Assembly (NCBI GenBank): GCA_011800805.1
Contig: MPNW01000132.1
Location: 294,516 to 330,606, forward strand
DNA from: Hirudo medicinalis
Lineage: Eukaryota; Annelida; Clitellata; Hirudinida; Hirudinidae
DNA: 36,091 bases
Direction of reading: 5' to 3'
The position numbers and the translations under genes are program-made. Position 1 is the first letter of the stretch, and the number at the start of each line of letters is the position of its first letter. Shown one piece after another: positions 21,436 through 36,065 of this stretch. Under the pieces are notes generated by a model that worked only from the letters and a program-made list of their open reading frames with translations, did no database searches and was not told where the DNA came from.

Positions 21436-23307
21436 TTAACTCTTGACACATACAACAACACGAAAACAAACCAAGACTGCAGCAATGCCTACTGCCACAC
21501 CGGCGATGATGACGATATTCTGCGAATATTTTTCATACATTTTCTCCACACATCCCTGCCACAGATAATCTCACTTATAAATAGCTAAATAAACTTATAA
21601 ATATTTAAATAGTTATTTATAAGTTATAGTAAAACCATAATATTAAAAATACTATTAACCTGCTTTTCGTGTCCAAGAAGACATTGCGAGTGCTCAATGA
21701 AATCTTCGATACCTCCGACAACTCCGCAACAGTCGAACTAACTCATAAATCAATTGATTGAGCAAGAAATTATTTACATTAGTAACAGTGAATATGAAAT
21801 TACTTTTTGTTCGATAAATTTCATAACGTTTGGTGATGATTTGTCGTTCTTCATATCTTGAAGTTTTTTGTGAAGTACTTTTGAAATTTCCTGTTTGAGC
21901 TGCAAATGATTAAATGTATATTTTTAATGAGCGCATTATATAAAATATTGCAAGATATTTCTTTCTTTCATGACCGGATAATGTTGCAACATGGATAGTT
22001 AAAGGAATGAGAGCATGTTTTCTGCAATGATGAATAAGGGTCCTCCACTTTCATTGTTTGTAATAGCATCATGTCGGAATGTTTTTGCAGCGCAAGCAGG
22101 AAAATAATCTCACCTCCTCTTTCATTACAATGGAGTAAATACCAATGCCAACGAGGGCAGAAAAAATGACGAACAAAGCCATGAAAAACTGTATGAAAAA
22201 TAATGAAAATCTTGAATTAGCATGAATTTAAAAAAAAAAACAAACGTAATTTTATTTAATTATCGAAATATTGATAAATTCCCTCAATTACATCTACGAT
22301 AAGTTCACATATTATATGTTCGATATTTTTGTGCAATGGTTTGGAGTCGAGTTTAATTAAACCGTACAATTGTTGAAATGTGACGAACATTGTTGTGTTC
22401 TAATATTTCTATTACATGTCAAAACGCACTCGTCTATGTTCACATTTTCACTGCCATATAATCACGGATTTAAAAAAATTAACCCGATATATTAAGCAGC
22501 AGAAGTAGTAAATCTTGTCTGTTGGGAATAGCTTAATCGAAATTTAAAAAAACAACAGCATAAGGATGATTCATACGTTGGTATTCAATTTCACGATGAA
22601 GTTTCACTCAACTCCAAGCTGGATGAAACCAACAATTTGGAGAACTTTTGGAAATGTATTTAGTTGGAGCAGTGGAGAAATAATAGCTTATTATTAGTTA
22701 ATTCGTGAAATTGAATATAAAAATCTTAAAGTTTTTTTTAGGATTAAAATTAGGTCAACATAAAATGAAATTCCATAATGTTTATTCAACTGAATTTCAG
22801 GTTTAATATTTCGAATGGTTTAATGGGGTTTTTATAAATTGTTGTTGGAAAATTCATTTTCTAACTCACCATCCCAGCATGCATTGGCTCTCCTTCACGG
22901 CACCACAGCAACCCAGAAAGCTGACGATCATAACAAAAGACCCCACGACTATTAAACAGTAAGCGCCTACGTTAGAGAATCCGTAAGAAGACAAATCTTT
23001 TTCTATTACTTCGATTTGTGTGTCTTTGGTAGCGCTACTGAATGTTTCTGGGTGAACTTTAATCCAAATTCCAACGCCAATCATGGCACATCCCAGCAGC
23101 TAGTAATTTTCAAATTATATATTTTTTTATAGCCTTTATATATTTAGATATAGGCTTTATATTTTGAGACTTCGTTTATCTAGAAAGGCTTCAAAGATTT
23201 AAGCTACGTTTAGAAATGCAAAAAGATTGTCAAAAGCTGACCCAAAATAGGAAGTTGAAAGCAAACATTAGATATTTCACACAAGTGAAACAACCTTCTA
23301 AAACCAT
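21436..23307 (-). CDS. Tetraspanin (CD9/CD81-type), 6 exons, one junction out of frame
   Basis: A four-pass membrane organiser of tetraspanin-enriched microdomains. Exons 5' to 3': 23307-23242, 23099-22870, 22188-22114, 21899-21804, 21737-21660, 21555-21436; about 221 aa. Exon 1 gives the classic N terminus MVLEGCFTCVKYLMFAFNFL. TM1 continues into LLGCAMIGVGIW; TM2 (about 67-88) ends at GCCGAVKESQCMLG; TM3 is FFMALFVIFSALVGIGIYSI. The large loop is short, with FDCCGVVGG (CCG motif), SQC and GCVEKMY giving four loop cysteines. TM4 is NIVIIAGVAVGIAAVLVC, and the tail ends VVCVKS. Exon 2 ends after GGATG (2 nt into a codon), but exon 3 reads correctly only in phase 0, so one base is missing at the join; five T's open exon 3. 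A homopolymer error or a real frameshift is possible. Confidence 0.9.
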
Positions 23308-23884
23308 CTTATAATTGTAACCGGAATTGTAGAAAATGTTTGAAGATGAAAAATCCACTCAATATCTAGCAAAGATGAACGTCTGATGATACTTCTGCAC
23401 AAACTAAAAAGCCTGCAACTACTGTTCTCAGCAGACTGATGCTAGAGGCGAGGCTTATGTGATGCATGGCATCAACAATTAAAAAAAAACAAACAAAACT
23501 GACATCATGTAGTTAGTTAACACAATCCTTTCAAGACAAAATCTTATAGAATAAAATAATAGATATAAAACTGTTGTCATATAAATTTCTCTTCATTTAA
23601 GAGATTTTGCGGATGTTAAGGACGTAACATATTACCTACACTAATTTTTAAATTTGAAGTCAAAAATAAAATAAACTCGTAACTATAAATTGAGTATGCG
23701 AAATATGAAAGACAATACTATCATGATATAAAATGTGAAATATGGAATGAAATGCGAAATATAGTAGGGGAGTCTCATACTGAATGGATTTTTGCCTCTC
23801 CACTAATTTTTGTTATCTCGAATATGATTGAGAATAAGGAGAATTTTATTGCATATTACGAACCATTATTTTCTTGAGCATGCA
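23308..23884. other. Tetraspanin upstream flank
   Basis: AT-rich sequence that should contain the tetraspanin promoter on the minus strand. Nothing else is recognised. Confidence 0.4.
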
Positions 23885-24900
23885 CTGAATTTGTTTCAAT
23901 GCTTTACATGGCTGTCATTTTTCAAATGATTTTGGCAGTGGTATACGATTTTAGATGGCGAGCAATATCTTGGCGTTCTAAAAGAAGGTTTGAAAACAAC
24001 GGAAAGACTGTACACTCTTCAGTTAAATACCAGAAGTGTCTCACAAGTGCTTTAATTGCTACATTTGCAATTCTTGAGTCATGTTTCTTGTATTTATTTA
24101 AATCATGCCACAAATGAGCTGCAAGGAGCGTCAACCCAACGGATACACTGAGCCATTTTTTTTACATAAAACAGTGCATTAAAAAGACAGAATGACTCTA
24201 GTTTGTCAAGCATATCTTTACCATATTCCGCTTGATTACTGTAAGCCAACATTTTTTTCTGAACTTTCGGCATTCATGATGCGTTGAACCGGGTCGTATC
24301 CAATGTGCACTTCGCTCAGGCATCTCCCAAAAGTAGAAGCATGAGTTCTCTATAATCATCACGTGTGAGAAAATTGATTTTGTCTGGAGATCAGAGAATT
24401 CGTTTCAAAGACTTTACAACAATATCTAATTTGGCTATTAGTGCTCTATTAATTATCTGAAGATGAAATCTTGCTCTGTGTTGATATTTTTCCAAACGTT
24501 GTCACGAAAGTTTGTGAAGAGTGTGTTGTCATGTCCGGAAGAAACTCCAAACAGTTCTTTATGCATATCACAAAGGATTCTCTCATACATGGTGTCGACA
24601 TGCAATCTCAAAATAATAGCTTTTTACCAAGAAGTCTTTCTAATTCAATAAGCACCAATCTTTCTTCCAGAGTTTGATGCTTTTATGTCAAAAACTAACG
24701 CTCAAACATGATTTACAAGACCCTATTGCTGTGCCATGGCAAACGTGGCTTTTGCTTTCTCTTCAGTAACTTCTTGTAGTTTGTGATGACAGCAGTAGCA
24801 AGAAGTTTACCTTGTTCATATTCAGGAATACCTGAAGAATTCCCAGTCGTTCTTTGTTTTCTTGTGGAATGTCAAGAACAAGTTTACATTCCATTGCAAT
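23885..24900 (-). pseudogene. Decayed copy of an unnamed transposon-like protein family
   Basis: Minus-strand pieces in order: FDIKASNSGRKIGAY near 24695-24650, LIELERLLGKKLLF (about 24650-24610), ACRHH followed in another frame by TMYERILCDMHKELFGVSS and LFTNFRDNVWKNINTEQD (24600-24475), DDYRELMLLLLGDA near 24365-24320, and SRIANVAIKALVRHFWYLTE then ECTVFPLFSNLL (24080-23960). This matches my recollection of a repetitive family in cnidarian and arthropod genomes (FDTTasNTG...acRHHi.E...lFkrF...W..i...DYREf..L...hLWYLt.EL..laLFs). It has no settled name that I know. Stops and shifts separate the pieces. The outer borders are approximate and no TIR or TSD was found. Confidence 0.65.
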
Positions 24901-25212
24901 GTGGAATGTTTTTGGTTCAATTTAAATACACAGGCATTCAGCAATGCAAAAACACTTTTAGTTGATAACAACTATTCTTTGATAAATAATGACCACAGAA
25001 AAAAAATCAATATAGGCTTAATTCAATTTCCCAATATGGGATGATATTCATACTAAGTGGGAGGGGGTCAAATTTGATAAAATTCATGAACAAATTTGTT
25101 TTTTCAACTTATGGAATGGGTGCACTTTAAAAATTAAAAAAATATTTTTCGCATTAAAGTAAAATAATTGTTTATTAATGTCCGTTGCATAGCTAGATGA
25201 TTAGGACGGTTC

Positions 25213-25283
25213 TCCCGCAACGGGATTCGAATCATTGCTGCCATCGTGAGAGGCGGATGTCTTAACTATTAGACCATGAGGGA
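25213..25283 (-). tRNA. tRNA-Glu(CUC)-like sequence, probably a pseudogene or SINE head
   Basis: On the minus strand it starts TCCCTCATGGTCTAATAGTT, like Glu tRNA acceptor and D arm, has CCGCCTCTCAC with anticodon CTC, and ends with TTCGAATCCCG and TGCGGGA. The acceptor stem pairs at six of seven positions. The anticodon stem has two mismatches and the T stem pairs poorly, so function is doubtful. An authentic eukaryotic Glu tRNA would have a GC-rich T stem here. Confidence 0.55.
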
Positions 25284-25654
25284 GCACTATTTTCTGCATT
25301 GTATTATCTCAAAAAAGTGGATAAAAATTGGATTAATTATTTTTAATATCAGTGGTCCATCCAGCTCCACGCTCCCCTATATGAAATACGAAATATGGTA
25401 GCTCACAAAAAGTGGACGAAACGAATTTAGTGATGTGCAGAGCAGTCCGCTTTGGAGAGACAAAGTTGTTATTGCTTTTTCAATACCCTGACCAGTGATG
25501 CCAACATGCCGATTTTAAATGTCGCGCGACATCAATTTAATCAATTTATTTTACAAAATAACATCAAACACAAGCGAAATATCTGAAATGATAAATAATT
25601 TATCCATAAAAGAAATGATGTCCAAAGGCAAAGTCCAAAATTATTAAATAGGAT
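25284..25654. other. Spacer before the SAP-domain ORF
   Basis: AT-rich. It includes CAGTGATGCCAACATGCCG at 25493-25511, which looks like a DNA-transposon end. A roughly inverted match, GGCAATGTTGGCTAATC, lies near 26738. No target duplication could be confirmed. Confidence 0.35.
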
Positions 25655-26071
25655 TTGAATGTCATAGAATTAAAAAGAGAACTAAGGCATAGACAGCTGG
25701 ACGCAAAGGTTAAAATGGAAGAGCTGCGAGATCGTCTTGAGTCATGGATAACTGGCAATGGTCATGAGGTAGACGAGTACGAATTTGAGGAGCCTGTATA
25801 TTCACAACTGAGGGCCACATTTGACAGAATGGAAATGACTCTAATGAAATTAAAAACTAGCTTTTCATGTCCCATGGATAAAGGCGAACCTCAAACTGCT
25901 GGAAAAACAATCAGGGAATTAGGTGCTATCTCAAGGGAAACTATTGAGGAAATTTCGAAGAATAAACATCATGGTGAGGTTGATGACGGGCAGAAAATAA
26001 TTGAGGTTCCCTTGAACGTTGAAGACGAGGCCGTTCGGTGGGACTATAAGAGACCACCCGGGTATCGATGA
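25655..26071 (+). CDS. SAP-domain-like small ORF of unknown origin
   Basis: An open frame of 138 codons. Residues 2-32 (VIELKRELRHRQLDAKVKME then ELRDRLESW) fit the SAP domain pattern (L...Lk.rgL...G.K.eL..RL), a helix-turn-helix DNA/RNA-binding fold. The remainder is acidic and helical (MEMTLMKLKTSF), ending RPPGYR at a stop. The upstream frame may extend it, since the ATG lies just inside the SAP motif. Next to it, 26080-26400 carries a low-quality ORF with CGVCEPC, which may be the continuation of the same decayed gene. Possible sources are a retroelement gag-like protein or a DNA-transposon accessory ORF. No host gene is recognised and no intron signals are evident. Confidence 0.45.
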   Translation: MNVIELKRELRHRQLDAKVKMEELRDRLESWITGNGHEVDEYEFEEPVYSQLRATFDRMEMTLMKLKTSFSCPMDKGEPQTAGKTIRELGAISRETIEEISKNKHHGEVDDGQKIIEVPLNVEDEAVRWDYKRPPGYR

Positions 26072-26962
26072 AGCGATGGAGATAGTCTGTCAGGGACTCT
26101 TCTGCTGGTGGAAAATTCAATGTTCAACTTTAGGATATCGGGAGAGGCAGGATGTCGGCAAAACACAATGGAGGTGTCGGGGTTTAGGAATTGCTGCGGA
26201 TTCGGGGTGCGGCGTCTGTGAGCCGTGCTTGGGAAAAAAATTTACGAATTGGAAAGGAATTGTCACTGGGGATTTGAATCTCAGTGATGGGGGTCTGTTG
26301 AGAGGGCGATTGGCATACAAAAGTGAAGAAGAAACCATTTGGTTTTCCAAGGCAAAGAGTTTATATTCGGTACGAACATATCTGAGGAGGGTGTAGTGCT
26401 ATAACCCTGGTGCATAATTAAATTAAATAATTAAATATACATTGTTCCACGGAAATATTAAGTGTCTTTTGATGCTTAGTCGTCAGTTTCATAATAGCGC
26501 AAAAGTAGTGAAGACAGTAGCCAAGGCAGCCAAGACAGTAGCAAAGACATCCCGGACAATCCAGAATCTCAGATACTCGACTCGATTATTCAGTTCATTT
26601 AACTGAATACTTACGCAATAAACTTATTGGTTAACTTACTAGTTGCGGACCCCCAGTTTATTTCAAAATTAAAGATTGTTGTGTTCGGAACTGAGCTGCC
26701 ACTAATTATTTACCAATGCAAATTTGACAAAACATTTGGCAATGTTGGCTAATCGCGGAATTTGTAAGATAGGTTCTAAGAGACAGCATCAAACAAATGC
26801 CGATTTTGACATTTGTGATGGTATGTGACGAGGGTGAGAGGGGGGAGCTGAAAGTTTGTATTATACAAACGGTGTTGATGTATATGGTCGCCGTGAGTCT
26901 TTAGTCGATAACCATATAATAGATGTTGCACTGAAGGTAGGGAAATAACCGACAGGGACACC
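26072..26962. other. Unassigned stretch with short internal repeats
   Basis: Following the SAP ORF is an ORF (26019-26396) with no recognised family. Near 26509-26550 is a small direct repeat (AAGACAGTAGCCAAG / AAGACAGTAGCAAAG), and CAGTTCATTTAACTG near 26601 is a short inverted repeat. An AATAAA near 26620 and TG-rich junctions would fit an LTR, but no end pair could be demonstrated. Confidence 0.35.
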
Positions 26963-27084
26963 CGCCTGATCAAACGTTGTGGCCCACCCCCTTATAACGT
27001 AAGGATTTTGGGCCGAAACGTTCAGTGACTCGTTCACTCCTTTGATGATTCCGTATGCTCCATGGCAGGAGTTTATAGTTACTA
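26963..27084 (+). repeat. Dispersed repeat B, copy 2
   Basis: Second copy of the 3' end of the 17056-17769 unit (see 17644-17769). Here nothing of the 5' 590 bp is present, consistent with 5' truncation during retroposition. Confidence 0.85.
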
Positions 27085-27402
27085 AAAATGTGATACTGTT
27101 TTAATGCAGTTCTGGCAATTTTGTTCACTGTTGTAAAATGTAATTGTATCAAGTCTAATTCGCTTTAATCGTAACGAGCGATGTCTTTGAGGACGCGGTC
27201 AGCCCACGAAAAATAAACAAACATGTCGAGCATGTGTTTGTTCTTGTAATCGTGTTGAAAAGAGAGAAACAATTGTATAACCTAAAATAAATATAATAAG
27301 CAGAAATGTAACTGTGAGAAACAGTTTTAAGGATAATGAGTCCGAATATTACCGGCCAATCATAGGCGTAGCTAGGGTTTGGGCGCCCGGGGAGAAACTN
27401 AA
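27085..27402. other. Spacer with short inverted repeat and transposon-like edge
   Basis: AACAAACATG TCGAG CATGTGTTTGTT near 27216-27242 is an interrupted inverted repeat. At 27360-27392 CATAGGCGTAGCTAGGG and GGCGCCCGGGG resemble a transposon terminus. One ambiguous base lies at 27400, exactly at the junction to LINE sequence. Confidence 0.4.
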
Positions 27403-27578
27403 CAAATTAAAATCGTATGGCATTACGGGAAACTTGTTCCAATGGCTTTCTAACTTCCTTTACCAAAGAGAACAACATGTTCTGATTAATGAAATCTTTA
27501 TCTGGTTCGGTTGATGTCTCTAGTGGCATGCCGCAGGAAAGTGTTCTGGACCCTACACTATTCAATATTATTTTAGTT
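27403..27578 (+). mobile_element. LINE reverse-transcriptase middle fragment
   Basis: The translation gives NKLKSYGITGNLFQWLSNFL then QREQHVLINE, and after a one-base shift SGSVDVSSGMPQESVLDPTL. This is the RT palm block of Jockey/CR1-type elements (kL..yGi.g.ll.Wi.sFL..R.Q.V.in...S....V.sGvPQGsvLgPlLF). The Gly of PQG is replaced by Glu. The homology ends where hAT-type sequence begins (about 27578). Confidence 0.82.
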
Positions 27579-27645
27579 CTGAAAATAATTTTAGTTTTAA
27601 TTGTTATTCTGGTTTTCAAAATAATTTTAGTTATGATTCTCATAA
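27579..27645 (+). repeat. Fragment of hAT subterminal repeat inside LINE
   Basis: The block TTTTAATTGTTATTCTGG followed by TTTTCAAAATAATTTTAG and TTATGATTCTC nearly equals 18212-18260 at the left end of the complete hAT element. It sits between RT-coding LINE sequence and a LINE-like 3' tail. Confidence 0.75.
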
Positions 27646-27692
27646 CTCACGCTTATGGCGCTCTACAAACAAATATATTATTATTATTATTA
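27646..27692 (+). mobile_element. L2-like 3' tail with (ATT)n
   Basis: TTATGGCGCTCTACAAACAAAT followed by (ATT)n matches the end form of the LINE at 13630-13680 (ATGGCGCCTTACAAATTA, then ATT-rich). Confidence 0.55.
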
Positions 27693-29001
27693 TCACTAGA
27701 TGCCAGGATGAAAAGTGCCTTCAATAGAGTCGAAAGAAAGACTGGGGACTATGGGGGATTAAAATAAGCCAAAATTGTTTGACGTCATTCATAGACAGCT
27801 CCTAAATTAATGCGAACATGCGGTTACAATAACAAAAATGCTTTCAATGTCTTACAAGCAAGTATTTTTTTTGTAAGACTTTATTATTGCAGTGGACTAC
27901 GTATGGCTGGGGCAGCTGAGAAGGTGGGGGGGGCATGCCCAAGGGTTCGACATCAAGGGGATGCCCCATTTTTTTTATGGAATTTATGAACATATCAGTG
28001 GTTCTGCAATTTTTCTGACAATGAATTTACTACTCCTAGTTACTTTTTAGCCAAAAGCAAGCTGAGCTTCTGCTTTCTCTAACCTATCGCCATTTTACAA
28101 TGCTGAGTTGGAGCACATTCAAAACTATTTCAGTCCTAAGCTGTATTTTGCTTACCGACTGGTGCTCAAGGCTAAGCTCCCTTCATCTGAAAAAAATTAT
28201 TGATTTCCATTTGTTCCCATAATCGACCACATGTTTTGCCCAATCCAGGCGATGTAGCTTTCTTGAAGTTTTGGATTTTTTGTATGACGTTGATGCTTCA
28301 ATATTTTCTCAGTCTTAATACCGTAGAGTTGCTCACTTGCAAATTTAATGATGTACGAAGCTGAAAATCCATTGAAGTATCTCGAATGGGATTTTGTCGA
28401 TTTTCGTGAGATTCGGTGGTCTTCCTCCGTGATTTTTGAGTTAATTGGAAATGTCGAAAATTAGATAATTTGCCTTCTTGAAAACCAAAATCTGACTTCT
28501 TTCTTGCTCATTCTGCCTTGCCCTCCTTCACACGTTCATACATATCAAACAAAACTTTTGAATTAAATAAAAAATTCATCTCGTTGCCACAACCAAACCA
28601 TGCAATATGGATAGCCTCATCCCCTTAATTGTCTGTCACCAACAACCCCGCTCAAATATTCCCCAAGGAACATTTTATGCAATTTATTGGTATGGATATG
28701 CATTAATATTTCATGCTGGTTTGACTCTCTTAAAAGTAAAATATGAAACAGTAAACACATTACACAAAACATTTCATGAATCGATGTAAACATCATCCTT
28801 TGAGGCAAAAACCACATTTAATGCCTCAAATTTACTGAGAATGAATTTTGTATTGACCAAACAGATGTTTGATCTTCATCCAGAAAATTTGTAATCCTTT
28901 AAATCCTTCCTATTCATCTATTATATTTCAATGTAGATCACATGAGCTATTTACATTCCATAGTCGAAAGCAGTCACCAAATGACTCAAAGCACGCATAT
29001 C
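27693..29001. repeat. Intergenic stretch with dispersed-repeat copy A (28216-28350)
   Basis: Contains the second copy of the repeat at 1340-1490. A GC-poor background is broken by a G-run and GGGGATGCCCC near 27957. The left part after 28600 is CLPX 3' flank: a minus-strand AATAAA at 28683-28688 is a possible poly(A) signal about 315 bp past the stop. No gene is seen. Confidence 0.5.
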
Positions 29002-34476
<5,475 letters not shown>

Positions 34477-34754
34477 TTTAAACAATCCAAAACGATCAAG
34501 GCGACTACACTACAATTCGCCCTCATCAAAAACAATGGGGTTCTGCATGTAAACAAAAATAAAATATATTTAAAATTGGTTCGAATTCTAAAACATTTAT
34601 GACATGTTATGACATTGCTGTATGCTTTCTTTATATATAATTGTTGATTCATTTTGACTGCGTTAAAAACCCTCATTCGAGTACATAATCTTCGAGTACA
34701 TATTCTCGGTCATAATTTTCTATTCGGTTTATAGGGACCCGCGAATCTCCTCAA
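34477..34754 (-). promoter_or_regulatory. CLPX upstream flank
   Basis: Lies directly before the CLPX start on the minus strand. It is AT-rich, with no clear TATA box, and ends where the LINE copy begins about 280 bp upstream. Confidence 0.35.
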
Positions 34755-35430
34755 TATTCTCATGAAGAACTCCTGTCTTTTCATCCTAAAGATCACCAAA
34801 ATTCATGAATCAATCGCCAACACCCTCGCCTCATCACCCATCTTACCCTTCCCTATCAGGCATTTCTCCGGCAACCCAATCTCTGCCCTCCAACCTGTGT
34901 CTTTGGAAAAGGTTCTCAAGGCTATTCGCTCACCACTTAACAAGTCATCTCATCTCAATTCTCTCCCCATTCCTCTGCTCAAGAAATAAGCTCTAATCCT
35001 ATCTTCAATTCTATCTAAACTGGCAAACCTCTCTTTTAGCACTGGCATCTTTCTCTCCTTTTTAAAATGGGCTCAAGTCCCTTCTTAAAAAGCCAAGTCT
35101 CAACCCAAGTTCTCCTGCCAATTTCAGACCTATCTCCAATCTTTCTACCATGTCAAAACTGCTCTAAAGACTCATTCTGTCCAGAATTCGCCCCCAATAT
35201 CACTTCATCCTCCAACTTATTTTCCAATCAGCCTAAAGACTTATACTTCACCTATGTCCAACATCATTCATGATTTCAAAGTATCTTTCCAACAATATGC
35301 TGAAGACATCTCTCTATCTTTTCTATCTTTCCATAGCATCCCCGATCAACTCGGAAATCTGTGGAAGTGCATGGATGCCATTAATGATTGGCATCTCGTT
35401 AACTTTCTTAAACTGAATCACCCTTCTGGT
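34755..35430 (+). mobile_element. CR1/L2-like LINE RT fragment with internal deletions
   Basis: Segments in order: VSLEKVLKAIRSPLNKSSHL then NSLPIPLLKK (the N-terminal RT motif S.LdpiPt.lLk), LANLSFSTGIFLSFLKWAQV, a degraded NYRPISNLS block near 35115, and QYAEDISLSFLSFHS (catalytic YADD changed to YAED) with CMDAINDWHLVNFLKLN. The part between the finger and catalytic blocks is missing. The YAED change and stops make it inactive. Confidence 0.85.
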
Positions 35431-35822
35431 GACACGTCGGGTCAGGTGCATGGAGGTTCTCGAAGAGATATGGTTCAAGCAGTTATCAATTGCTGCAATT
35501 CCAAACTTGGCGTTAACATTTCAGAGAACGACATCCAGTCTGGCTACAGAATTTCCAAAAGTGGCCCTCTCCCTATAATTGTCACCTTCACTTCAATGAT
35601 GGTCACAGACATAATCTATGCTCTGAGAAAGACCTAACCTTTGCACAAGGTTAGATCGTCAAAGATCTTCATCAACGAACACTTAACCAAGCCAAACTCA
35701 GAAATGTTTGCCAGAGCCAGAAAACTTGTGAAGGATAAAAAGCTTTCTTCAGCTTGGACGTGGGATGGTTTATTTCAAGAGAGGTGTAAGTTCAGGGTCA
35801 ACTCGATTTCACAGCCTTCTTG
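35431..35822 (+). pseudogene. Non-LTR ORF1-type protein C-terminal region
   Basis: VNISENDIQSGYRISK followed by GPLPIIVTFTS, then after a stop FINEHLTKPNSEMFARARKL and WTWDGLFQERC. This is the conserved block of LINE ORF1-like/FP25K-like proteins (dI...yRig.....RPiiv.f, then vfINE.Lt......f..aRkl.k......aWt.dG.i). It is fused in frame behind the RT fragment at about 35431, an order opposite to a normal LINE (ORF1 before RT). Confidence 0.7.
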
Positions 35823-35955
35823 AGTTGGAGAGCTATTGATTTCGTTTTATTTGATCTCTGCGGCTTTGTTTTCACTTGATCATGGAGTCTCTGTTTCCTG
35901 AAGGTGATGAGTTTTCATTTTTATTTGACTCTTGTAGGATCGCACATCCATCATA

Positions 35956-35965
35956 ATCACGTGAT
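35956..35965. promoter_or_regulatory. ATCACGTGAT palindrome (E-box CACGTG)
   Basis: Perfect 10-bp palindrome with a CACGTG core. Regulatory use is only possible, not shown. Confidence 0.3.
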
Positions 35966-36028
35966 GATCCTAGCCCTATCAGCGATGACTTACCAGGCGC
36001 GCATCCTTTGTTTGTGGACATCCTCCTT

Positions 36029-36065
36029 TGTCCTGACTGGCTATTTAAGAAGCTAAGTCAGGACA
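36029..36065. repeat. Perfect 10-bp inverted repeat around a TATTTAAG box
   Basis: TGTCCTGACT (36029-36038) and AGTCAGGACA (36056-36065) are exact reverse complements separated by 17 bases. Inner GCT/AGC pairs can extend the stem, leaving an ATTTAAGA loop. No gene lies to the left within 200 bp. Confidence 0.85.

Noticed and set aside
2120..27400. Single ambiguous bases at 2120 and 27400
   Set aside because: Isolated N characters in mobile DNA, most likely consensus ambiguity between repeat copies rather than biology.
27407..27643. Minus-strand ORF with TRITIKTKIIFRTKI repeats
   Set aside because: Antisense shadow of the LINE and hAT subterminal repeats.
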